From Alphaproteobacteria bacterium (GTDB taxonomy: Bacteria; Pseudomonadota; Alphaproteobacteria; RUG11792): DNA of 15,995 bases. Position numbers and translations under genes: made by a program. Shown here piece after piece: positions 7,693 to 15,054 of the stretch (its first letter is position 1; the number at the start of each line of letters is the position of its first letter). The stretch is from NCBI GenBank assembly GCA_025998575.1, contig BNWD01000014.1:1-15995 (forward strand), given 5' to 3'. Under the pieces are notes generated by a model, which searched no databases, had not been told where the DNA came from, and saw only the letters and a program-made list of their open reading frames with translations.

Positions 7693-7992
7693 ATGGATAT
7701 AAAGTTAAATGCTCATGTGATGAAATTGGAGGCAAAAGTTATACCAAAGCGTTACTATCATGATTACAACTTTTTTACAAGTAAATGGCCTTGCAAAATG
7801 CCTGTGGTTGAGAGTGAATACGTTTTGCGCACTCATGCCAATCATGATGAAACAAAAAACCATCAAAATGCAACAAAAATATTGTTACGAAAGCTCGCTG
7901 TTCAGCTTGAGGAAGGAAGAAAGCATAATTCTAAATACTACACTGTCGTGTTAATATATCATATTATAAAATGGATAATTTTAGAAAGTTGA
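7693..7992 (+). CDS. Doubtful 99-residue hypothetical protein
   Basis: An open frame of 99 codons with a basic, mixed composition (FFTSKWPCKMPVVESEYVLR and ILLRKLAVQLEEGRKHNSKY are its most protein-like parts) and a hydrophobic tail. No known motif is seen, and upstream there is only a poor purine stretch. A competing ATG one base out of frame (7687) gives a 25-codon peptide with a CSC pair. The frame may be the remnant of a gene rather than a working one. It lies just left of the first copy of the 39-base repeat. Confidence 0.25.
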   Translation: MDIKLNAHVMKLEAKVIPKRYYHDYNFFTSKWPCKMPVVESEYVLRTHANHDETKNHQNATKILLRKLAVQLEEGRKHNSKYYTVVLIYHIIKWIILES

Positions 7993-8010
7993 ATTATAGG
8001 TTCTTAATGG

Positions 8011-8050
8011 GAAAGAGTTAACAAAACTGTGAATTTTCTGTGAAAAAAAA
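8011..8050 (+). repeat. 39-base dispersed repeat, left copy (inverted partner at 13046-13084)
   Basis: The block contains a GTTAAC palindrome, then TGTGAA twice at an 11-base period, then a run of eight As. The right copy, read on the minus strand, matches it at 35 of 39 bases and preserves the 11-base period although two bases between the TGTGAA words differ. The A-tracts of the two copies point towards each other. Confidence 0.65.
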
Positions 8051-8235
8051 TTGTTAATAGCTTTAAATATTGTAAAAATCTGCAAAACAGAGTTATTATA
8101 AAAAAGTTTAATTGTTCTTTAAAAGAAACCGGCATATTGCCAAATATTATATTTGAAAAAATCGTTGATTCACAAAAAATTATATAAAATTCTCTGAATA
8201 ATAATTTTGAAATATTTGTAGGAAAATTAGCAAGC

Positions 8236-8309
8236 GGCGGCCTTGCTGGCGAATGCCAGCTGCGGGATCTCAAAGGCCGCTGTCAGCTTATAAAGCTGAC
8301 CAGGCCGCC
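8236..8309. repeat. GC-rich branched palindromic element
   Basis: GGCGGCCT (8236-8243) pairs perfectly with AGGCCGCC (8302-8309). Inside lie two hairpins: GCTGGC/GCCAGC (8245-8260, loop GAAT) and GTCAGCTT/AAGCTGAC (8282-8300, loop ATA). A second AAGGCCGCT (8273-8281) can compete for the left outer arm, giving an alternative fold. The stretch is far richer in G and C than its surroundings and codes for no recognisable protein. A mobile palindromic element, a structured RNA or a recombination site would all fit. No target-site duplication was seen. Confidence 0.6.
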
Positions 8310-8323
8310 CCGTTTGCCAATTT

Positions 8324-8352
8324 GTCAAACTCAAGCTTTGCTTGAGTTTGAC
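8324..8352. repeat. Perfect 13-bp hairpin beside the GC-rich element
   Basis: GTCAAACTCAAGC and GCTTGAGTTTGAC form a perfect 13-bp stem around a TTT loop. No T-run follows on either strand, so it is a poor fit to an intrinsic terminator. It lies 14 bases from the branched GC-rich element and probably belongs to the same unit. Confidence 0.6.
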
Positions 8353-8894
8353 TCTCGTTATTATAATGGAGCTAAGCCTGTTACTTGCTGTCGTGATATG
8401 AATAGTTGATATAACCTGGAACAACGAGGTAATGTAGCTATCTGTAATGATAAAAATTATGGATAAATAGACTGAAACTATTCTGATCCTCTTCTTGAGT
8501 TAAAACTTTGTCACTTGCGGCAGAGTGGTTTATCAATTGACGTTTTCAAACACAATTATCAGGAAAACAATGTATGTTTTTCCAATATATATTAAAAACC
8601 ATTAAGCAACATGTTACAATATAAAACAATAGCAGTGAGCATTTTCAAATATATATCAAATTGGCAAGAAAGCAAGCAGGTGTGAAGTAACACTTTGAAA
8701 TCAATATACATAATGCAAAATAATCAGGAAAAAACGAATTCCATAATCTATATTTGCAATACAATTCCGCTTTGCCCAATTGAAATCCACTAACAAAATC
8801 ATCATTTTTTGTGAAATTATTGCTTTACTTCTTGGTTAGAGTATAGTATCTTTATAGAAGATGTGTTTTTGTATTATTTTAGGAGGTAAGAGTT
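8353..8894. other. Gene-poor spacer before the kinase-like gene
   Basis: No supported gene. On the minus strand a frame of about 59 codons without an ATG is open near 8650-8825, which chance can explain at this base composition. TATAGT at 8842-8847 could be the -10 box of the kinase-like gene, but no good -35 box was found. Confidence 0.4.
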
Positions 8895-10245
8895 ATGATT
8901 AATTTTAAGAAAATTTGTTTAATTGCGTTGTGTGGTGGTTGTGTTGTTGGGCCGCAATTCCAAGCTGTAAATGCCGAAACAGGCGTAGTAGATTGGGATT
9001 GTAAGTCTCTAGAATTTGTTAAACATTGGTCTACGCAGGAAGTTAAACTAGACGAAATAACAGAGCCAAAAGATTGTGAGCATGGTTGAAATGAAGGATG
9101 GAGTAGAGGCTACTAGGTTATTTTTCTGCAAAGAAAATAATCTCATAAAAGTTGCTGAAAGACTTGAAGAATGGAGAGGCAGCTATACCGCGTATCAGGC
9201 TTTGAAAGATCATCTTGGTCAATTTATTATTCCAACTCAATATGCCTTTTTTAATGTAACCACTGGTGAATTTGAGAAGTTTTTTGATTTCAACGATCTT
9301 GATGATATCGAGGAGGTAAATAGTTTCCGATTTACTGAATCGTGTGAGTACAAGTTATTTTCTTTTATGCCGCGCGTAAAAGGAAGACCTCTAAAAGAGA
9401 TAATAAATGATGAAACAATTGATCAACATCGTTTGTGTGAGATTTGCGAGAATGTTTGCCGCTTACTTGGGGTTAATGCACAGCCTTGGAATCGGTCACT
9501 TTGATTTTCATTACAATAATATTTTAATCAGTGAAGATAATTAAGCTTTCATTATTGATTTTGACAGATGCAGAAAATTTGACAGTTTCGACAAAGGATT
9601 TACTCCGCTATATAAGGATCTGCACTATTTGTTCTCTTTTATCATAACAGATTACTTTGCTTTATTCTCTGATTCTGGCGTAAAAATAGAGTCTCCTGTG
9701 GGCAAGCGCAGTAAGATACTTTTGTTTCCAGCTGTAAAAGCATTGGACACATATAACAGGGCTCTTGGCAGAAAACTGAACTATTCGGAAATAAATAATA
9801 ATTTTTTAGCGCCAATAAGTAATTTAGCCGCTATTGTGTTTCAGTTATTATTCATTAAGCCTTTGTTCGAGGAAATCACAGCTGAGGAATTAAATACACA
9901 AACAAATGATCACCCTTATACAACGTTTCTGAGGCATTAGATAGCAATTTAAACGATGATGAATTGCACGCATATATTGAAAAAACTTTTAATCCAAAAG
10001 CGCTGCAGCGTCAAAAAAATATCTTTGAAATGCGCAAATTTGTAACTGATTACTTGAAACAAAACGGTAATTCTGATTATGCCAAAAGCAATATAATTGA
10101 CATTTTGTACTCAATTTCTCTCAAGTACAATAAATACGATTCATCTGTCAAGTTAAGTTTCAAAAGAGCTCTTAATCAACTAACCGTTGGTGAGGCACTA
10201 ATGCAATTTTTCGTAGATATTGATGAACTAGAAAAAACAAACTAA
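8895..10245 (+). pseudogene. Broken gene for a secreted kinase-like (APH-type fold) protein
   Basis: A strong AGGAGG lies eight bases before ATG 8895. The first frame (8895-9089) encodes a Sec signal peptide (MINFKKICLIALCGGCVVGP, cleavage likely after VNA at 27). Protein-like sequence continues in the next frame from about 9072 to 9470. A third frame from about 9473 to 9920 carries GIGHFDFHYNNILI (9488-9529), which fits the catalytic-loop HxDxxxxN, and IIDFD (9548-9562), which fits the metal-binding aspartate. IKVAER (about 9145-9162) could be the ATP-lysine strand. A fourth frame (about 9913-10245) holds a helical C-terminus. The breaks lie at AAAA (9068-9071), GGGG (9469-9472) and near 9918, plus a TAA at 9542-9544. 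Removing one base at each of the first two restores the frame. The intact protein would have about 445 residues. Its substrate is unknown. A signal peptide on a kinase suggests export, perhaps towards the host, which is an inference. Confidence 0.7.
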
Positions 10246-10258
10246 AACAACAATTCTG

Positions 10259-10280
10259 AGAGGCGATAAAACCTGCCTCT
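10259..10280 (+). other. Small hairpin after the kinase-like gene
   Basis: AGAGGC and GCCTCT form a 6-bp stem with a 10-base loop, 14 bases after the stop. No T-run follows, so it is at best a weak terminator. Confidence 0.25.
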
Positions 10281-10308
10281 TGGACTGAAAAGTAAACAAA
10301 AGAAGAGT

Positions 10309-10337
10309 TTGACGAGCTGGGTGTTTTGTTGTAGAAT
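10309..10337 (+). promoter_or_regulatory. Sigma70-like promoter of the 128-residue gene
   Basis: TTGACG (10309-10314) and TAGAAT (10332-10337) are separated by exactly 17 bases. Both boxes match consensus at five of six positions. This is among the best promoter matches in the window. The expected transcript start is near 10344, about 43 bases before the gene. Confidence 0.65.
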
Positions 10338-10386
10338 ATTTATGGAGGGGGAGAAATCACAAAAAATAAAAGAAAGGAATTGAGCG

Positions 10387-10773
10387 ATGGAAAGCATTCG
10401 TAAACATATATTAAAGATAGAGTCGGAAACAGGTGGTAGTGTGTTTTTGGAAAACGCAACCCAGGAAATTGAGTTAGTTGATAGCTCTAAGTTAAGAAGG
10501 AATCTGGACTTTAATATGATTATAGATACAAATAGAAAGAATAAATATAGAACGATAATAGCAGCGGAAGATATACCAAAAAATATTATGAGATTTGGTG
10601 AGCTGTTTACTATCTATTCGATAACAAAAGTGCGTCAGAAAGACAAACCTCAGGAAATGACAAACGATTACACAGAGGTTTGTCCTGTATTCAAGATGAT
10701 ATTAACTGGCTATAAATACAAAGCCTCAACTAATAATAATCCATACTGGCACCTAGAATTCGAGGAACCGTAG
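10387..10773 (+). CDS. Hypothetical 128-residue protein, unrecognised
   Basis: The gene is intact and well expressed-looking: a 17-base-spaced promoter upstream and AAAGGA eight bases before the ATG. The product is a small soluble protein with alternating beta-type and charged segments (KIESETGGSVFLENATQEIE, RTIIAAEDIPKNIMRFGELF, EVCPVFKMILTGYKYKAS). It has no signal peptide, no membrane segment and no known catalytic motif. It ends in an acidic EFEEP. In the leader, an in-frame 13-codon frame (ATG 10342 to TGA 10381-10383) ends three bases before this ATG. It begins about where transcription should start, so its translation is doubtful. The gene lies between the broken kinase-like gene and the HlyD-type gene, but its own promoter argues against an operon with the former. 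No function can be given. Confidence 0.7.
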   Translation: MESIRKHILKIESETGGSVFLENATQEIELVDSSKLRRNLDFNMIIDTNRKNKYRTIIAAEDIPKNIMRFGELFTIYSITKVRQKDKPQEMTNDYTEVCPVFKMILTGYKYKASTNNNPYWHLEFEEP

Positions 10774-11009
10774 TGTTTGTTATGACCTTGCAAATACTTG
10801 TGATTTATATAAACACAGCAATATAGTAATTACGTAATTTGTTTTGGGTTAAGTTTCTGGATTTTGAAAAGCTAGTGGCCGGATTATAAAAGTTAACATT
10901 TATTAAAATATTCTTCCAAATATTTGACTTGCTTTTAAAATTTACATTGAATATAAGAAACAAGTAAAATTTACTAAGCGCATACTACGCCATGTTCTAG
11001 AATAAGTAA

Positions 11010-11023
11010 CACGAAAATTCGTG
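11010..11023 (-). terminator. Weak candidate terminator after the HlyD-type gene
   Basis: CACGAA/TTCGTG form a 6-bp hairpin with a 2-base minimal loop, about 15 bases past the minus-strand stop codon. Only a short T-poor stretch follows, so termination here is uncertain. Confidence 0.25.
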
Positions 11024-11038
11024 AAAAGTTACAGTCGT

Positions 11039-11866
11039 TTATTGTTGAGTTTCAAGTTTAACGGTCACAGGCATGCCTTGTTTCAACTCAGGGGAGAATT
11101 CGTCCATAACAATACGTATACGATAGACCAAGCTTGTTCTGAGCTCGGTAGTCTCGATATTCTTTGGCGTGAATTCGGCATCAGGCGAGATAAAGCCGAT
11201 ATGCCCTTTGAAGCTTTTTTCAGGCAACGATTCCAAGTGAATAAGGACTTTATCGTTAGTCTTAATCTGAGTCAACGTCTTTTCATTCGCAAACGTTTTT
11301 ACCTTCTGATTTTCAGCAGGCATAATAGAAAAAGCAGGCGTCCCAGAGGATATCATCTCGCCAGGTTCGATATTCCTAGTCAAGATAGTGCCATCAACAG
11401 GAGCTTTCAAGATTGCATCTTTTCTGTTTATTTCAGCCAAACGAAAACCGGCAATAGCGCCATCAAGGTGAGCTCTAGCAGTTTTGTAGCTGACAAAACT
11501 ATCATCATAAATCTTTTCAGAAACATTTTTTTGTCTAAATAAAGCAAAATTCCGCTCATAGTCCTTTTTGGCATTGTTAAAATTTATCTCAGCTTCCGTC
11601 AGCTTAGCCTGTGAAAACGATGAAATGGCCTCGAAAATATCGGAATCAATAACAGCCAAAAGAGCGCCTTTCTTAACATTGTCTCCTTCATTCACAAAAA
11701 CAGACTTTATCCTACCAGCAACCCGGAAAGAGACACTAACATCTTGAATTTCAACGTTTCCATTAAGAACAATCTCGTCTTGCTTGACGAAAACAGATTT
11801 GTATGCAAAAAATCCACTTGCTAACACAAGCGCAGTCAACGCTAATACTTTCAACTTCGCCGCCAT
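11039..11866 (-). CDS. HlyD-family membrane fusion (periplasmic adaptor) protein
   Basis: Proteins of this family link an inner-membrane ABC or other exporter to an outer-membrane channel. The 275-residue product starts with a membrane anchor (about 5-22, LKVLALTALVLASGFFAY). The first half of the lipoyl-like domain is at 44-75 (VSFRVAGRIKSVFVNEGDNV). A short coiled-coil hairpin spans about 78-148. The second lipoyl half is at 150-172 (ILKAPVDGTILTRNIEPGE), and a beta-barrel/proximal domain covers about 175-275. ISPDAEFTPKNIETTELRTS (227-246) resembles YbhG/YhiI-type adaptors, which usually pair with ABC-2 transporters of the YbhFSR type. No transporter gene lies beside it, so its partner must be elsewhere or lost. 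The ATG at 11864-11866 has only a poor upstream TTGGAA as ribosome binding site. The coding frame is intact. Confidence 0.9.
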   Translation of the reverse strand: MAAKLKVLALTALVLASGFFAYKSVFVKQDEIVLNGNVEIQDVSVSFRVAGRIKSVFVNEGDNVKKGALLAVIDSDIFEAISSFSQAKLTEAEINFNNAKKDYERNFALFRQKNVSEKIYDDSFVSYKTARAHLDGAIAGFRLAEINRKDAILKAPVDGTILTRNIEPGEMISSGTPAFSIMPAENQKVKTFANEKTLTQIKTNDKVLIHLESLPEKSFKGHIGFISPDAEFTPKNIETTELRTSLVYRIRIVMDEFSPELKQGMPVTVKLETQQ

Positions 11867-12331
11867 CTAAAATTCCAAAACAACTTATAAAACGCTAATA
11901 TAGTATAACGCACAAAGGCCCGCTGTTCAAGATATACTTATGCTTCATTTTTTATATGAAAATTTGCATCAGTTATATGCTTAACTCAATAATTATAGAA
12001 ACTGTAGATGTAAATAACACTGCCAAACTATTATTGAGAGTGTTTTTATAATTATTTCTTTGCAGTTATTTGTTAGCGTTGCGTACATCATCTATATTTT
12101 TTACAACGTCCCCTACAGCTAATTAAACAATATTATTGAATGCGCGAATACAATAGCTTATTAATTTATACAAAAATAATATTGTAGAAATTATATGCGT
12201 ACTCTAACCAGGTATATTCAAAAAGTTTTTGCTTTGGTTATACAGAAAAAGTGTTTTAATGTCTTTTATGATCAATAAGGTTAGCTATGATAACGTACAT
12301 ATGGGATTAACAACAGATTACGGATAGCCTA
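11867..12331. other. Gene-poor AT-rich spacer
   Basis: No gene, hairpin or repeat in this stretch is convincing. It should contain the promoter of the HlyD-type gene on the minus strand. Confidence 0.4.
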
Positions 12332-12535
12332 TAGCAAGATGTTTGCGCATATTTGGGAGATGAGTTTGTATGTGTATTGAGGTGTGTAAGTATTGCAATA
12401 GCTCTCATAGTTTGGTAGATATTTGCGTAAAATGAAGTCTTTCCCTGACTCTATACCTTTCAAAAAAGCGTTTTTACATTTTCCATGGTCTAGCTGAAAA
12501 ATATGTTTAAATTTAAATAAATCTAATGAACGCTT
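12332..12535 (-). pseudogene. Startless coding remnant, related to 14154-14501
   Basis: On the minus strand 68 codons are open between a TAA (12536-12538) and a TAG (12329-12331), with no methionine. The translation is markedly protein-like (FQLDHGKCKNAFLKGIESGK, then DFILRKYLPNYESYCNTYTP). The DNA at 12388-12459 aligns with 14213-14299 at 53 of 68 bases, with one gap of exactly 15 bases, so the reading frame is kept. LRKYLPNYESYCN corresponds to LHNYPPNSENDYN in the other copy. This points to two decayed copies of one gene family. The plus strand also keeps frame across the gap (CNSSHSLVDICVK versus CNRSQSLADNCVR), so the coding strand is not settled. The family is unknown. A transposase is possible but unproven. 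Confidence 0.4.
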
Positions 12536-12538
12536 TTA

Positions 12539-13045
12539 GTTGCGTGTTTTGTAACCAAAGGCAAATTTAATCCAAGTTGTATTCGCATTTGCTTCGTATT
12601 CAAAAGCGAGGAACACAATAAATGGATGAAGCGATTCTTCGCCATACAACTCTGGTTTATTTCGACTGGCATCAGCTATTACACAGGCAGAAACAAACAA
12701 TTCTCTTTTTTAATCTTCCAGTTATACGCTTCTTATTTCATTACAAAATCAAGCTACCAAGGATTGGCAACTATTTACGGGCGCAACAACAGCTAAGTTT
12801 ATCAACAAGCAATTAACGTAAATCTCCAGCATTCTTTTTGCAAGCTAATATCTTAGCACTGATTTGTAAGACTCTACTAAACATGATTCAGATTTGGTAA
12901 CTATACGCTGTATAAACCACTTTGGTGCAATCGACAGAGTTTTAAATCAAGAAGAAACCTCAGAAAATTACTTCGTATTTATCAACACTAACAGTTTTCA
13001 CAAAATAGATCTACTGAATAATTATCATCTACATTTTAGAATTCA
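12539..13045. other. Spacer with weak coding traces
   Basis: On the plus strand a frame is open for about 88 codons up to a TAA near 12794, without an early start codon. It includes KWMKRFFAIQLWFISTGISY. It overlaps a shorter ATG-started frame (12622-12816). Neither has a ribosome binding site or a recognisable motif, so both are left as possible remnants. Confidence 0.3.
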
Positions 13046-13084
13046 TTTTTTTCACAAGAAATTCACAGTTATGTTAACACTTTC
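13046..13084 (-). repeat. 39-base dispersed repeat, right copy (inverted partner at 8011-8050)
   Basis: Read on the minus strand, this copy matches the left one at 35 of 39 bases. It has the same GTTAAC palindrome, two TGTGAA words 11 bases apart and a seven-base A-tract. It is about 5 kb from the left copy in inverted orientation. The segment between them holds the GC-rich element, the kinase-like gene, the 128-residue gene and the HlyD-type gene. Confidence 0.65.
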
Positions 13085-13324
13085 TTAATGTTTTTATGTT
13101 AAAGGACTCCATCCCTATAGTGAACTTACTTCTTCTCTTTATGCTTTAAGCATAAGCTTACGCATATAACATTTGCATTAATATTCCGTTAATTTTCAAC
13201 ACTTTCACAAAAATATTTTTAAGTCAATATATCTTGGAACAACAAGCTCACGAAATAGTTCTGATAAATTTATCAAAGTCATCTAGTTGACAACACAATC
13301 CCTAGAATCATTCTGAGTTTTTAG
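13085..13324. other. Spacer between the right repeat and the connector gene
   Basis: No gene was seen. TATGCTT and AAGCATA (13140-13154) are near-adjacent inverted arms around a single T. Confidence 0.4.
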
Positions 13325-13352
13325 TTGACATTCTCTTGGAGCGTGATATTAT
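13325..13352 (+). promoter_or_regulatory. Promoter of the connector-like gene
   Basis: A perfect TTGACA (13325-13330) and TATTAT (13347-13352, five of six consensus bases) are separated by 16 bases and lie about 80 bases before the gene at 13434. Confidence 0.55.
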
Positions 13353-13433
13353 ATAAATATTAGCAGGATTTTGCTGATGATTTTCAAAAAGCTTAATCAA
13401 AAAAATTCATAATTAGTAATAAGGAGAAAGAAG

Positions 13434-13874
13434 ATGAATACAATTATAGAAAAATCGCAATTTAGAGCGTTAGATCTTAATGTTTTGAATTGGCATTTGA
13501 GACTAGAGACGAGTTTAGAAGACTGGTATTTGTCTAGAATTATAGATATGGATACTGAAACTTTTCTGAAAAAGAAGTATAGATATGCTTGCAATGACGA
13601 ATATTCTTCGAAGATATGCCTTCCTATGCAGCCAGTTATAGAGGTTTGTTCTGTAACAAGTCCGGATAAGGAGCTGAAATTCGAGTCAAAAGCAGAATAT
13701 ATTCTTGTACAAGCTGCAGAACTTCCTGTTGAAATTGAATATATTGCAGATATCTTCGACTATCCAGAAAAGGTGCCGAAGGATATTTAGTTAGCGCTTC
13801 TTCAGATGGCAAAGAGTATTTATAACTTCAACGATATCGCAATAAATTCTTATAAAACACTATCTATTTCATGA
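13434..13874 (+). pseudogene. HK97 gp6-like head-tail connector, interrupted by a late stop codon
   Basis: Proteins of this type form the ring joining the portal-bearing head to the tail in HK97-like phages and alphaproteobacterial gene transfer agents. A strong AAGGAG lies seven bases before the ATG. The 118-residue open part has the family layout: NVLNWHLRLETSLEDWYLSR (helix with the HLRL motif, residues about 16-35), then CLPMQPVIEVCSVTSPDKE (about 61-79), then VEIEYIADIFDYPEKVPKDI at the end. In intact relatives, 'P.DI' is followed directly by a helix of the type 'xxAILLLVAHWYENRE'. Here a TAG (13788-13790) falls exactly at that point, and the same frame then reads LALLQMAKSIYNFNDIAINS before a TGA at 13872-13874. 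The original protein therefore had about 146 residues and lost its last helix. A shortened working protein cannot be excluded. Confidence 0.65.
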
Positions 13875-14153
13875 AATTATTTGTGGAAAGAAATGACTAA
13901 TCCGCTATTCATTACGATAACAAGCAACCGCTATTTTCGCTCACATTCTCTGTTTATGCGTAGTCTGAGTATTTCCACACTTAGTTCATTCAAACAAGCT
14001 GCAACACTTAACAAAAACTTCTTTTTTATAATAAATAATATTAAAACATTTTTCCAAGGCGCATTTCAACCTGAGTTTAGAAAGGGCCGCTTGCTGGTCG
14101 ATGAGTAGCGACATAGTAAGAGGGCAACGAGTAAAACTCACATGTTTTTAGAA
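13875..14153. other. Spacer after the connector remnant
   Basis: A 75-codon plus-strand frame (13881-14108) has no good ribosome binding site or known motif. The minus strand shows LLSVAACLNELSVEILRLRI (about 13960-14020), which could be an old coding trace. Neither can be called a gene. Confidence 0.3.
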
Positions 14154-14501
14154 TTATGCGCCAATAGCCATTCTGTTGGAACTGATAGCTGTACTATAAA
14201 GAAAATATGCGCAAGGATTGTAATCGTTCTCAGAGTTTGGCGGATAATTGTGTAAGGTATATAGCAAAAGAGAGAAGCCTTGCCATGACGCTGCACCTTG
14301 AAGGAAACGGATTTTGAAGAATAGCGAGGATTTAACGGTATTGAAATGATGCCTGAACAAGAAAAGAAAAATAGGTGAAAGATATCGAAATCTTAGAGAT
14401 GGAAAAAAATATGGAGTATTGTTGACAGTAACCTGCTCTGTTTTAGTGCGTTTGATATAAGTATAACGAGATAGTGATCCGTTGAAAAAGATGCTAAACA
14501 A
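14154..14501 (-). pseudogene. Open frame related to the remnant at 12332-12535
   Basis: A minus-strand frame of 115 codons begins MFSIFFNGSLSRYTYIKRTK and is rich in phenylalanine and serine. Its second half (HHFNTVKSSLFFKIRFLQGA, then LHNYPPNSENDYNPCAYFLY) aligns with the remnant at 12332-12535. The shared DNA is about 78% identical across 68 bases, with one 15-base in-frame gap. No ribosome binding site is visible before the ATG at 14499-14501, and no known motif is present. It is best taken as the second decayed copy of an unidentified gene family. The first half has no match in this window and may be unrelated read-through. Confidence 0.35.
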
Positions 14502-15054
14502 ATGTAAATTACTAGTACAAGAAGGTAATCTCTAACAATAATTATAGAACATATAGTTTTCAAGCACAATATAAGCGCTATTTGTTTTTTTAATTAGGCA
14601 TTATTCAACATCTTTTTATCTAAATTATTCATAAAATAATTAATTATTATGGCTTGTGAACAAAGTTCTATGAAAACCAAGATAAATCATGAAAAATACT
14701 TACTGATTGTAGGAGAATTTTAGAATGATAGACATATTGTATTTAACGATAAGATATTGTAGTTAATCTTGAAATAGATCAAGGAACTTGGAAATAAGGT
14801 TCCGAAATAAGACATTATATTTATTAGATATAATTAAAGAACTGCAATTAAGACACAGTGAGCATTCTTGCCTATATTGTTGCTGTATTGATAAAAATGC
14901 ATCCGTGTAGGATTTGTTTTTGTGCTATGTTTTTGGCTTGTTATGCATTGGGTGGAACGTCACAAAGAATACTGTCTCATTTTCATACACTATTTCGCCT
15001 GATATTTGGCATTTTTTTGCCTGAAACCAAAACAATCATGAAAGGAGAACAAAA
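14502..15054. other. Spacer before the portal remnant
   Basis: A well-formed ribosome binding site (AGGAGAATTTTAG) precedes an ATG at 14724 that stops after 13 codons, perhaps the start of a lost gene. A GTG-started 67-codon frame (14858-15061) is hydrophobic and cysteine-rich, with no ribosome binding site. The opposite strand is also largely open there, with one TAG (CQISGEIVYENETVFFVTFH), so the true coding strand, if any, is unclear. Confidence 0.35.

Noticed and set aside
8227..8424. 65-codon minus-strand frame through the GC-rich hairpins
   Set aside because: The frame is explained by the palindromic element, and no ribosome binding site or known motif is seen.
11021..11542. 173-codon plus-strand frame
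   Set aside because: It is antisense to the clearly recognisable HlyD-type gene.
13074..13090. CtrA-like TTAA-N7-TTAA in the right repeat copy
   Set aside because: The left repeat copy has ten bases between the two TTAA words, so the spacing is not conserved.
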